From: Desmodesmus armatus
Taxonomy: Eukaryota > Chlorophyta > Chlorophyceae > Sphaeropleales > Scenedesmaceae
Assembly (NCBI GenBank): GCA_007449985.2
Contig: VIIQ02000117.1
Location: forward strand, 207,001 to 271,000
Length of the DNA: 64,000 nt
Direction: 5' to 3'
Shown: positions 12,716-24,700 of the stretch, one piece after another
How positions within the stretch are numbered: position 1 is the first letter of the stretch
How the letters are laid out: each line of letters starts with the position of its first letter
Position numbers and translations under genes: made by a program
Notes under the pieces: generated by a model
Database searches by the model: none
What the model saw: the letters and a program-made list of their open reading frames with translations, nothing else
Told to the model about the DNA's origin: nothing

Positions 12716-14045
12716 TCATTTGCAGAACTTGTCTGCCCTTGTTGCCGCCCGCATGTCCAAGCGCTCTGAAGCATTCTTACCAGTCACCTGCAGCACAACG
12801 GGGCATGACAGCAGGCTGTGTAAGACACTTGGAAGAATAGGGGGTTGGAAGAATAGGGGGGTGTGACTCAAGGTTGGGCACACCAGAAGCCTGCAGCTGC
12901 CAGGCAAGGTGGATTGCAAGCTTGCTGCAGCCTGACATGGTCCATTCAGCAGTTGCACATTCATATGCTGCATATGCAAGCTCACCATTCCAGCTATGCA
13001 GGTGTAGCGCTCATCTGCGCACATGGGGGCGATGCTGCTTATGGTGTTGATGAGTCAGAGTGCGACACAAACCACACATGGTTGAGGCATTGGCTGGCTG
13101 CACTCCCTGTGTCTACACACGCTGTCACCTTGCTGGTATAGCCGTGCAAGATCTCCGGTGCTGCCCGAGTGGTGCTGCCCCATGGGGTGCTTTTGACCTT
13201 TGGCTTCTGCAGCACATTACAGCAGAAGCACATCACAGCAGAACTGTCTGGCACATGACAGCCGACAACACAAGCCATGCAAAACAACAAGCCATGCAAG
13301 ATTTCAGCCTCAGGAAAAAGTGCGCAAGCTTGGTGGGATCAGGGTGCCAGCACATCGCCTGACAATCAACCTCTGACATCTGCTGGCTGGCAGTCACCAC
13401 GATGCGTCAGATGCATGCGGACACTGCAGGCACAGTGTTGTGTTGCTTGTCCTTGTGCCAGTGCAAGGCAGGTGACTGACCTTCATCCGAGCCTGCTCCA
13501 GATCAAACTCCTGTTCGTATGACTTGCCGGTCATAACGTTGATCGCTGTTGGATCCACCTTCTTGATAGCTCCTGCCCAATGGAGCCCAGAATAGTGCAG
13601 AGGGACGCATGACACAAGCCCATGTAAGGCACAAGGTCAGCTCCAAGACAGATGCTTCTGCTGTTCAGCTCAAACGGCCTGTCATCGTGTATTGTGCGCA
13701 ACAATGACCTCACATAGGCATGTATGCAGCAGCTCTGCATGCCCAACTGCAGGGCGACGCTGGCTGATATGTGACAGGCTGGGAACTGCACTGGGTTCGG
13801 TGCCTGTGCATGGGGAGCTCAAAAAAAGTCAACAAAGAGAAGTCCTGCTTGTGAAACAAATTGAAGGCACTGAGAGACCAACCTGGCGCTCCATCTGCCC
13901 CCTCCTGCTGCTGCTCTTTGTGTTGCTCGCCCTCGTCGCCGCTGCCAGCTGCTGCTATGGCCTTGCTCTTCTTGTTCTTGCTCTTTTTGACTGATCCTTT
14001 CAAAGAAGCTCCACCCTTGAGCACGAGTTTACCCCCGATAGGCAT
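12716..14045 (-). CDS. Small conserved basic eukaryotic protein, function unknown
   Basis: Four exons close exactly: 13883-14045, 13481-13572, 13129-13206, 12716-12787; 134 residues. Conserved-looking parts are GGKLVLKGG followed by a Lys/Ser-rich stretch (KKSKNKKSK) at the N-terminus, a DPTAINVMTGKSYEQEF block, KSTPWGS with APEILHGYTSK, and a C-terminal VTGKNASERLD.R.AT..DKFCK ending at the stop. I recall this arrangement from short unnamed proteins in other eukaryotes but cannot give a family name or a role. The basic N-terminus would suit nuclear or RNA binding, which is only inference. An in-frame upstream ATG at 14177 exists; the start at 14045 was chosen because the conserved block begins there. 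Confidence 0.75.
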
Positions 14046-15368
14046 CCAGCTGCACAGGGACAGGGGCCCTTTGGATGTGCTGCTGCTGAAGTGGCAGTTG
14101 TGCGCTGCTAGGACGCTGCACGTTCGATGACGAAAGTAGGCGAACCCTTGTCGCAATGACACTGGTTTACTTCTCAATGAGCGCTGGATTGTTTCACCAC
14201 GAGCAAGAGCAAATCAAAAGCTTCCGAAGTCAGATCTGCAACCTTGGTTGTTGAAGAGCAGAAGCAGAGCCGTGCTGATTATGCACAAGGTGAAAAATTG
14301 TTTGTCAAATCCCAATCAAGCAACGGGACAGGGTTCGGGGTCCTGCTAAGTAAATATGGTGTCAGGGCTTTGCACCATCCTTCCTTCCCGGTCAGCTGAA
14401 GGTGCATCAAAAAATGTGTCAACCTGGCATCAGTGCTCACATGACAGTACAAACAACCCAGAGTACTGTACCAGCCCCACAATCATGCAGGGCCGATGAT
14501 GCAGACAAACAATGTGCAGGGTCATGATGCGCCAGGCTGACGCGCTCACGAGCCTGCCGAATGTGCACAGTCTGCTCACAGGCACGATACAAACCCCCAC
14601 CTCATGTGCAGGTCCGATTCTGACCAAGAATTGGCATGCAGCACTTAACCAGAAGCCAAGACCATGGTTGGCCAACCGCAGGCACCTGCTATGATATGAA
14701 CAGCACTACTTCGACAGCAGCACACTGCTGTCTGTGACCTGCCTGTGCCATGCTGCCCTCATGCCCCAATCGACACACGCCCGCCAAATAACCAAGCTGC
14801 TGCCACTTTCAACACACCCAGAATCGGGTGGCACCACGAGGCAGCACACACTTTCCCGGAGCTAAGCAAAGAAGAGGTGCAAACTGGCAGGCAGCACAAG
14901 CTGATGGTGCACAGACCCCTGCCCCACCCCTGCAGCAGATGTTGCAGTCAACACGCATCAGCCAAACGGCTGCAACACCATCCGCAAAAATGCTGCACAC
15001 ACAACCAGGCGCCAAGGATTGCCCGGTTCTCACAGCTGGACCCACTATATGAAGCCCACATCACACAACTTCACTGCACTTGACTGAACACTGGACAGGC
15101 TGCTCACCGGCTGACACCGGCGACCAGTCAAGGACAGCCGGGCACTTGTTCAATGCAAGATATGAAAAGCCTTGCACACAGCAGGCTGCATGACAGGCCT
15201 AAGACAAGTCCGAAAAAGGGTATGCGCTGCCTCACCACCACACAACGCTCACTCTCGCACTAGCAAAGCTCTCTATCAATCTGCTCATAAGGCGCCACAC
15301 GCGCAAAATAGCTGGCCCCAACAGCCCCCATGCAAGCAATCAGGCTTGCTGGCCGCTGCCGTGCTGCA
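14046..15368. other. Intergenic: promoter side of the basic-protein gene, 3' flank of GCH1
   Basis: No supported gene. Open frames here lack motifs. Expected contents are the 5' flank of the gene starting at 14045 and the 3' UTR of the gene ending at 15369. Confidence 0.5.
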
Positions 15369-17422
15369 TCAGCAGCCACAGCTGCATCGATCCTTGCCTG
15401 CTGCCGCCTGCAGCCCCTGCTGCTGCACCAGCCTCAGGAACTGACACCTGAGATGGGGGTCTGCTTCATACACACCCAGCGCTGCACGAGTGCTGGTGCT
15501 GCCCGCGTGGTTCTCAACACCCCTGGCTACCATGCACATGTGCACGGCCTGCACCACCACCATCACACCTGCCGGCTGCAGCAGCCGCTGCACTGCTGTA
15601 GCCACCTGCTGGGTGATGCGCTCCTGCACCTGCAGCCGCTTTGTGTAGCACTGCACCAGCTGCAGCGCCTCGCTGTCTGACAGCGGCTGCTGCTGGGAGC
15701 TGCTGCTGCTGTTGGCGCGAGCCGGCAACAGGTACTGGATGTGCAGAGTGCCGTGGAAGGGCAGCATGTGGTGTTCACACTGCGACATGAACTGCACGTG
15801 GTGCTCGTACTGCGTGTACTGCTGCTGTGGCTGCTGCTGCTGCTGCGGCAGTGGCGAGTTGACCGGCTGCTGCCCCACAAGCGCATGCTGCTGCTGGCAG
15901 TCGCCAGCACGCAACACTGGTCGACTGGGCTGCTCCTGCCGGTATCCGGACGTGGCTGCCAGCAACGCCAGCACATGGCGCCGCGCCGCCGCCTGCACTG
16001 CTGCTCCTGAAGTGTCTATGCCTGCATCAGCCAGCAACTGCAGCAGCGCAGCCTCCATAGAGACAGTACCACTACCAGACAGCAGCTGCGGGCCGTCACT
16101 ACTCCCTGCTGCTGCAGCGGCGGCAGACGAAACCCCTGCTGCCGCTGCTGCTGCCTCCAGGACCTGCGCCTGCAGGTCCCCACTGCCAGCCAGCAGCGAG
16201 GCGCAGTAGAGGTCTGACCCCTGCTCGCTGCCGTCTGTGTCGCTGTTTTCGCTGGGGTCCGGTGTGGCGGGTGCCCTAGGGCTGTCCATGCAGCCAGCAG
16301 CAGACGCAGACATGCCTCGCAGGACGTGAGGAGCCAGGCGTGCTGTGCCACAAGTGCTGCAGGTTGGTGTCGTGCTGAGGCGCAGGCCGGCAAGACTGTC
16401 CGGCAACTGTGCTGCTGCAGGAGGACTGCTGGTGGTGCTGCTGCTGCCATAACTCTGGCAGCTGCAGCCAGGGTGCAGGAGGCACAGGGGGTTTGCTGCA
16501 TCCTGCAGCAGCAGGACCTCCTGTGGCTCGATCAAGACACCCAGAAGCTCCAATGTCTCCTCCAGAGTGGCGCCAGCACTGCCGCTGCTGCTGATGGTGT
16601 TGGTGCTGTGCTGGTGTGGGCTGCTGAACTGCCACGCTGCTGCCGCATGCGGGACAGCCGTGGCAGCCAGGCAGCCAGAGGCCGCAGCGGACGTCTGCAC
16701 CTGCGGTGGCTGGTCTGCTGTGTAATCCAAGTGCCGGGCCTGGATGACCACAAGGGCACCCTGCGGTTGCAGCTGCTTCTGCAGGTAGTGCAGCAGCTGC
16801 CTGGCCAGGCTGTCCTGTGTGTGCAGCTGCTTTGCACACAGCTTTGTCAGCCGTGCTAGCTTGCTGAGGCCCAGAACCACTCCGTTTGAGGGAACGTATG
16901 CAATGTGACAGCGTCCATAGAACGGCAGCACCGTGTCCTGGCTGAGAGCAGCAAAGTCAATGTCTCGCACCAGCACCAGCCCACCAACGCCCTGCTGGAT
17001 ATCTGGCTCGTCAAAGAGGGCTTTGCTAAGCAACCTGCATACAAACAAGCGCACATGAGCGGCCGCCAGAACAAAGCAATCGTGCTGCCCCACGTTGTCG
17101 GGCAGCATATTTGCCAGCTACCTTCCCAAATCATACTTACAGCGCAGGGTCGGCACGATATCCTGCCGTCATGTCCAACATCGCCTTGGCAACGCGCTGC
17201 AGGCACACCAGGGCGCACAAGCAATTGGTGAGAGGTCAGGTATGGTGGCAACCAAACATGGGAGCTACTACTATACCAATGGCCACACTGGCTCACCTTT
17301 GGAGTGTCCAGAAGACCTTGTCTGCTGGGATCCTCCTGAATTGAGCTTAGCAGGCTATGGACACACTGCTGCATGCGAGCGAGGCTGCTGGCACCAGACT
17401 GCTGCTGTGCTGGCCCCACCAT
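15369..17422 (-). CDS. GCH1: GTP cyclohydrolase I, plant-type two-module enzyme
   Basis: First step of folate (pterin) synthesis: GTP to dihydroneopterin triphosphate. Three exons in phase: 17297-17422, 17141-17196, 15369-17034; 615 residues. The N-terminal module (about residues 10-145) has PSRQGLLDTP.RVAKAM, LVLVRDIDF and VLGLSKLAR, but the zinc motif is replaced (SQDTVLPF). The C-terminal module (from about 390) keeps CEHHMLPF (Cys480, His483) and HMCM (Cys561), the zinc ligands, and VQERITQQVA, but lacks GLSKLAR. This split is typical of plant enzymes, where both halves are needed. Unusual is the low-complexity linker of over 200 residues between modules, against a short one in plants. 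Plant enzymes are cytosolic; no clear transit peptide is seen. An in-frame ATG at 17554 could extend the N-terminus. Divergent from ATG9. Confidence 0.95.
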
Positions 17423-18729
17423 CTTTGCTGCTGGTGACGTAGCAGCAAGCAAGCACCTCAAAATATGTTTACAAACCTTCTGACTGAAACAGCAGATGTG
17501 AAGAAGCAAAATGCAAGAATATGGACAGACACCTTTACAAATGAAGTGCCACAATGGACGTTTCTATGCGTCCGGTGATACCCTGAAAAGTTTGCAGTGG
17601 GATAATGGATTCTTGTGGGTTGTGATCTTGTGTTGCCAAGGTTCCCCATCATCCTTCAACACCATCACAATCCAGGCTGGACGCTGACTGCTTGCCCCAC
17701 GTGGCTCCAGATTGCGATTGTACTTGCCCTTACTGCTCTACCTCTGCCGTCAGGAGTTGACGTGCAGAAGCCGGTTGCCTAGCTGGCAGCACAGCAGAAG
17801 CAGCAGAAGGACGGGGTGCTGCCCCAGTCCTGTCAGGCCCCTCGTGGCAGTGTGAGCTTTGGAGCTTGATCAGATTGCTTCAAATGGATCTGTGACATAC
17901 CATGAGCAGGCAGAGGGTTGAGCCACTGGAGCTGGCCTCTACTGCCCATTATGAGCCACTGCCCAGGTGGGTGGCGTTGCTTGCCAGGCCACCCGTTGCT
18001 CAACCAATGCGTGCGTGTCCAATGGGGTGTGCCCAATATCATCACTGGCCTGCTTGAGCAGTGCATCACTAGCATGCATGCCTAGCAACTGCGGCTGTTC
18101 TCAGCTATAGCTTGGGCTGAACAGCCAGCGTTAACTGACGTTTATTCCAGGGCTTGGGGTCCGCCCCCCTGCTCGATACCTTGTTGTTCAACCGAGCTTT
18201 AGAGAGCACTTATGTCACCGGTACTCAACCCGTGACATGTCACGCCAAACATGACCAGCGGCTAGCGCACATGAGCAGCAGGCATGGAGGAGGCAGCATA
18301 TTGCAGCGCGCGCGCGGGGGGGGGGGGGGGGGGGGGGGAGTGAGTGTATGGCGACCTCGGCAAGTTGGAGGGGTTGGGCAGGCAGCAGCCGGCAGTACGT
18401 GCGCAGCAGGCCTACCCTTATACCCCCCCCCCCCCCCATTGCATCAATGACAAGCCTACTAGGCTAGTAGCTGTGCTTGACGTCCACTAGTTGAAGATGC
18501 AGCGCCTGTGTGTCGACTCATGCAGTGCATGGATATTCAGCATCCACATAGCATAGCATAAAATATTCGAGCACGCTGACAGAACTCCCATAGTAAGCAT
18601 GTTCATGGCGTGCACGAGTTCCGAACAAGCATCCCCACATGATGGCTTGTCCTGACGCTTGCCCCTTCCCCTGCTGCCTCATGTACCGTCCTTGCCCCTG
18701 CTGCCGCTACCCTGTGATGCCTGCGCCTG
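17423..18729. promoter_or_regulatory. Divergent intergenic region between GCH1 and ATG9
   Basis: This 1.3 kb separates two divergent genes and should contain both promoters and 5' UTRs. A run of about 25 G (roughly 18316-18341) and a run of about 14 C (roughly 18425-18439) lie 85 bases apart. No TATA-like element could be assigned with confidence. Confidence 0.45.
18316..18439. repeat. G-run and C-run pair
   Basis: A long G homopolymer after a GCGCGCGC tract and a long C homopolymer downstream could pair with each other or form a G-quadruplex. The lengths are likely to vary or be miscalled. Confidence 0.8.
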
Positions 18730-21700
18730 TTGCTGCCGCTGCTATCGCTGGCGCTGTTGCCGCTGCCGCTGTTGCTGCTGTTGCTGTTGCTGCCCCTGCT
18801 ATCGTTGCCGCTGCTGCTGCTGTTGCTGCCGAGCAGCCTGCCTGAGGCTGAGCTGCCAGACCTTGTTGGTGGTGAGAGCTATGAGTGGGCAGCTGTGGAT
18901 GACCTGGATGCATTCTTCAAGCGCATATACAGGTACTGCTGATATACAGTGCTGGGTACTGGGAAAGAGCGCACGGGGGGGGGGGGGGGGGACATGCACC
19001 ATGAACAGAGAGACAGGGGGGAGGCAGGGAAGGAGAGACAGGGTGTACGGGCGTTCACAGAGAAGAGAGGGGTACATCATGAGAGGCTCAGATGGTAGCT
19101 CGTGGTGCATTGCTCAACAGAAGCCATCAGCACCAGCAATGGGTCAGATAGCAGGACGGTCCTGCACTGCTTCAGCTGTATGATGGTGCATGCAGAATGG
19201 CCCTGTGTCAGCACGGCAGTTGGGGGTTGATGAGGCTGTGTTGTAAAGCAAGGTGATGGAACAGTGGTCCCTGCATTACACAACGTGGCCTGCTTGGTGT
19301 GTATCCCTTCCCTTGCTAGTACCTTTCCTTCTGCACAACCGTTGTGCGCATTCCTTTCTGTGTGTGCGCAGGTACTGGCATGACAAGGGCGTTGTGTGCA
19401 TCGTCACTGGTCGCCTGCTCAACCTGGCTGCCCTGGGATTCACCATCGCATTCTCAGGTGGGATTGTACCGCTTTCCTTGCTGTGTACCGCTTTCCTTGA
19501 AGGCAGTGCAGCTAGCAATGGGGGTTGGTACAGGACCGGCTTGGTCAGGACAGGGCAGGGCAGGACAGCACGCACGAGTCTGCTGGCCCATGATAGCTGC
19601 TGCTGTGGTCCACTGCAGGGTTGCTGGGGAAAGTGGGCAGGCAGTGGGGCACACAATGCATTCGCTCAGAGTTCATTTGCAACTGCCCAACATCTGCATA
19701 CAGACACCTCAAGGAATGTGCAAGCACATGCACAGCCTAATGTGCAACACATGCATACAGAATGAGGATGGCTGTGCCGAAGCAGGCAGCGGCAGCCAGA
19801 CCTTGTGCATCAAACAACATGCCCGTCGATTAGCAGGGATGCTTGACTCTGCCGTGCTGTTGTTGTGGTAGTTGTGTGCTTTGTCATGACGTGCCGTGCT
19901 GTGCCCGTGCTTTGTGTCTGTGCTGTGCTGTGCTGGGCTGCAGGCTTCCTCCTGTTGGCAGTGAACTGGTCAGCCATCCATGCAGAGTGCCTCATGCCAC
20001 ACGAGAAGACTCACAGCTGTGACCTGTTGGCAGTGGCCATACACAAGCACCCGTTGCGGGACAACCCGAGGGGCCTGGTAAGCACACATGTCCGTACTAC
20101 TAAACCTCTTTACCCCCAATGGCGTGTGGGAACGCACTATTTGAGACTAGCCTGTCCATCTCTGGGACACACCTGGTCATTGTGACATGTGCATGCTGGA
20201 TGCAACTCATCATGTGTTTGACACCCCTGGCACAGGAACCAGTACAGGCAGAGCCTGGCAGACTGCTGGGCCTGGATGGCTTTGTGTCTTGCTGCATGCG
20301 GCTGCTTTGGGGTCGGCAAGGTCCTCAATGTGCAGGGACATGTTGCAGTTGTGTGCAGTTGAATATGGTGGATGTATTTCTGGTGTGTGTGCCTTGCATG
20401 CCCATCCCTTTGCAGGAGCAGGTCAAAGGGTCACAACATGTAATGCAAACTGTATCTGGCCGTCTGCTTGTATGCTGCTGTTGCTGCGTGCAGGTGCTGC
20501 TGGTGGGTCTGTACCTGCTGCTGTGCGTGCTGTACTGGGCCTGGAGTGCGTTGCAGCTGGCAGCAGAGCTGCGGGATGTGCTGGACGTGAAGCACTTTAT
20601 CAACAACAAGCTGGGCATAAGTGACAGACAGGTAACGACAAACAGACAGCAGTGGCAGTGCAGCTGGGGGCCTTGCAGCTGTGGTGGCGCAGCTTTCGTG
20701 GCGTGCTGTGCATCGGGGAGTCATCGGCACCTAGACAGCTGCACTTCCCTGCCTGTCATTGGCTTGCATCCATGTAGCCACGCACGCACGCACGTACATA
20801 CGTACGTATGTTGTAGATGCACGTGCACAACTTGACTTGTGAGAAGTGTGTGCGTCCAACTCCGCTTTCACTACATACACACGTCTTGATGGGATGTTGT
20901 AGAACAGCATGCATGTCTGTCATGTATCCCCACTGTGTTCAACACACTCGCCACTGCCTGCCTGCTCACCCAACCACAGGTCCGCATGATGACGTGGAGC
21001 GAGCTCCTGCACCGGCTGGTGCTGGTCCAGGGTTCAACACGCCTCTGTGCCAAGCGGGACCTCGACGAGCTTGACATCGTGGGCCGGATCATGCGCAAGG
21101 AAAACTACCTCATCGGGATGCTGAATGCCGGGGTGCTGGGGCTGTACGTGAGGGGTCTGGGGCCGCTTGGCGGTCGGCGGTTCATGCTGACTAAGACCCT
21201 GGAGTGGAACTTGTACCTGTGCATCCTGGACCCCATGTTTGATGAGCGCTTCCACATCAAGCAGGTGCGCGTGTGTGCTGAGGTTGGGATTGTGATGTCT
21301 GCTGCTGTTACACATGCGCTGTGGCGGGTGTATGGGTGGGGGTTCAGCAAGCGGTCGAGCAGTTACAGGGGCGGGCACCACCAGGCAGTTGTTGTGAAGT
21401 GTTGAACGGTGTAAAGATGTTCGCACTCAGTGCAAGTATCCGTGCATCACACACGTGTGTGTCGTTTGTGTGACCGCAGGACTTCCTGTCTAGTGAGTTG
21501 GCCCTGCGCCAGCGGCTGCTGAAGGCAGCTGCCATCAACCTTGTGCTGGCCCCTTTCCTGCTGCTGTTCCTGGTCATATACTTCTTCATGAAGCATGCAG
21601 AGCGGTTCTACCACAGCCCAGGTGCGTCCCAGGATAACACTCGCTGCAGCAGCCTTGGGCTAGCACTGCACTGCCAGTGTAGCCATGGGCTGGCACTGCG

Positions 21701-24700
21701 CTGCCATTGTTGCCTGATGTCACACTCCTCATGTTGGTAATTCCCACACAAGTCGGACGTGATGAAGTGTAGAGGCTTTGCAACTGTGACTTAGGACAGG
21801 TGGAGGGGCCCCAGAGGGGGTTGGGCTCCTGCGGTCTGGCTGCATGCGCTAGTCACCAAGAAATCCTGTGCCCTGCACCGTGGTTTGCAGCATGGGTGAC
21901 TGCTACTGGCGGTTACTCCGCATGTCACCCATGGCCTAAAGTGTGCCCGGTCCTGCCTGGGGTGAGAAGGAAGGGGGTGGTGCGTGCACAATAGGACACA
22001 ACAGAACACATCACCCATCACGACCGTTTGCACCTCAGCCCAATGCCTCTGTCTTGTTTCTTGTATAATGCCTTGCCGTGGCGTGCGCTCCTCAGGCAGC
22101 TTGGGCAGCAGGCGATGGAGTTCACTGGCTAAGTGGAAGCTGAGGGAGCTGAATGAACTGCCACACTACATCCAGCACAGGTAGGGCGGGTCAGGGGTGA
22201 GGGTGGAGCTGTGTGAGGGCAAGCATGGGAAGCTGGGACGAAGGGGTGGAAGGTGGTGCTGACATGAGGTGGTGCTAGCTGCGACACTGCTAGAACCACC
22301 TCATGTCAGCACCACCTTCCATCCCCATCGCCCCAGCTTTCCATGCTTGCTCGTACACTGTTCCGAAACAGCAAATAATTGCTAAAGCTGCTGCATCAAT
22401 CAGCTTGCCATTTGTTTGCGAGGCGTGCAGTGCTTGTTGCTGCAACCGCCGTTTTGGCGGCAACTTTCTTGCAGGCAGGTCTGGCAGTTACTGACTGTGC
22501 GCATGTGTCCTGCAGGTTGGATGCAAGCTATGAGGCAGCAGTGAAGTATGTTGGGCAGTTTCCCTCCCCTCTGGTCACCCTGGTGAGTCACATGGCCACC
22601 ATACATGGTTGTCATGTGCCTGATCGTGTGCCTACAAGTCTTCTTAGTGTGTTTGCACGCCGATGCATACATGAGCCGAAGCATTAGTGCACGGGACTGC
22701 GTCGCGGCGGTGGGTGTTCAGCTGAAGGCGAACTTATTGATGCATGTGTGATGTCGTCATGTGGACTGCAGGTTGCCAAGTTTGTGTCCTTTGTCGCTGG
22801 AAGCTTTGCAGCGCTGCTGCTGGGGCTCAGCTTCTTGGATGAAAACTTGCTGGAAGTACCCATGGCTGGCAGGAACCTGGTCTGGTGGCTGGCGCTCACA
22901 GGGATACTGCTCACAATCAGGTGGGCATTGCAGCAGGCGCCTGTCATACGCGCTCCTTTCTGCTTCTTGCCAAGATGTGAGGCGCTATTTTGAAAGTGCG
23001 CACGTGCATCTGCCTTGTGCATGTGGCCGTGTGGCCCTTGGACCTGAATGGTGTTGCGCTTGCTGCTTTGCGTGTTATGCTTCATGCAGCCGCACTTTCA
23101 TCAACGACACGCCGGTTGCGTATGACCCGGAGCGGGCGATGGCGGAGCTTGTGCTGCATACGCACTACCTGCCCCGCCATTGGCGCGGACGCGCGCATAG
23201 TGCAGAGGTGCAGCAGTCCGTCAACAGCATGTTCACCCTCAAGGTATGTGCTGTGGCGGTCAGTCCTGGCCTTGGCATCGAATTATGGTTTGTTGCTTTG
23301 GCCCTCATCATGCTGAGCGTCTTATATATCTTGAAGTCCTGGAAAGTTGAACTCGAGAAGCTTGCTTGATGTATGCGTCCACGATGGGTGTTTGCAGGTG
23401 GGGTGGCACGACTGCGCTCTGGTCAGGATTTCAATGACCACCTCTGCTGTCGATGCCGTCCTGTGCTGTGCAGGTGCTGCTGTTTGCGGAAGAGCTGGCG
23501 AGCGTGGTGCTGACTCCCTTCATCCTGGCTTTCAGCTTGCCAAATTGCGCTGGTGAGCATAGAGTGCCGATGCTGTTTGAAAAGCATCATGTTTCCCAAG
23601 ATCCACCGCAACACTGGCCACACTGCATGCGTTTTGCTCAGTCACGGTGGTATCGGCGTCACTGTTGCATGATCTGTGTGAAGCATGCTGCTGTGGCAGG
23701 CAGAGGTAGCGGCGATGACTGGCCCTCATCTTCGAAGCACCTCATCATGTTGGGCTGCCGCGTGCGCTGTTTTGCTGCTTCAGGTGCCATCCTGCAGTTT
23801 GTGCGGGACACCACCACTCGCGTCGAGGGTGTCGGCGACGTGTGCAGCCTGGCAGTATTTGACTTTGACCGCCATGGCAACCGCAAGTATGGCGCACTCG
23901 CACACGCCAACAAGCGCATGCGCAGCAAGCAGGTGCGGTCTTTGCGCTCAAAGCACTCTTGACCCTGCATTGCTGAGAACTGCGGAGGCGCTGCAGAATA
24001 GCACTCGACATGACAGCCGATGCATTACGCGCGGTATCATCAGGTTGCAGGATACATCTGATGATACCTTCATCTTTCTGTTCGCAGGGCAAGATGGAGA
24101 AAAGCTTCCTTACCTTTGTGGCGACCTACCCCACGTGGCAGCCCCCTCCAGCATGCCGCCAGGTCCTGGACGCAATCGGCTCAGTCAGCGCTGCAGCTGC
24201 AGGAGCGGCAGGCGCAGCAGCAGCACCGTCGGGTGCCTTCCAGGGCCCGTATGTGCCTGGCATGGGCCCCTGCAGTCCTGCAACAGGTGCAGGAGCGTGT
24301 GCTGGCATGGGGCCCATGGCAGGAGTGCAGGACACCATATGTGGTGCTGGGGCCGGGGTTGGACTTGGGGACTCTGTGCTGTGGCAGCACCAGTACGGCA
24401 GCAGCAACGGCATGAGCGCAGGCATGGCGGGAACGCTGCAGAGCCCTCGTGGGGTGCCGGGTGCGGGGCAGCAGTCAGCAGCACCCAGTGGCATGAGCAG
24501 CATCTGGGTGGGGGTGGCAGAGGCTCCCACAGGGTTGCGGCACCCGAACCATGTGCGCGCACAGCAGCCGCAGCAGCAGCAGCAGTACCATCGGGGGTTG
24601 TACAGCCCTTACCAGCAGCAGCTGGCATCTGCGCAGGGTGTGAGGCAGGCTTGTGCGGACGAGCAGCAACCGTTGCAGCAGCTTTGGGGGTATCAGCAGC

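Noticed and set aside
12716..14045. Naming the basic protein FAM32A
   Set aside because: Length and basic N-terminus fit, but the C-terminal ERLD...DKFCK block is not the FAM32A ending I know, so no name is given.
18730..18840. Leu/Pro-rich N-terminus of ATG9 read from the CTG/CCG repeat
   Set aside because: Repeat translation in one of three open frames; I keep the position as a provisional start only and do not interpret it as a signal peptide.
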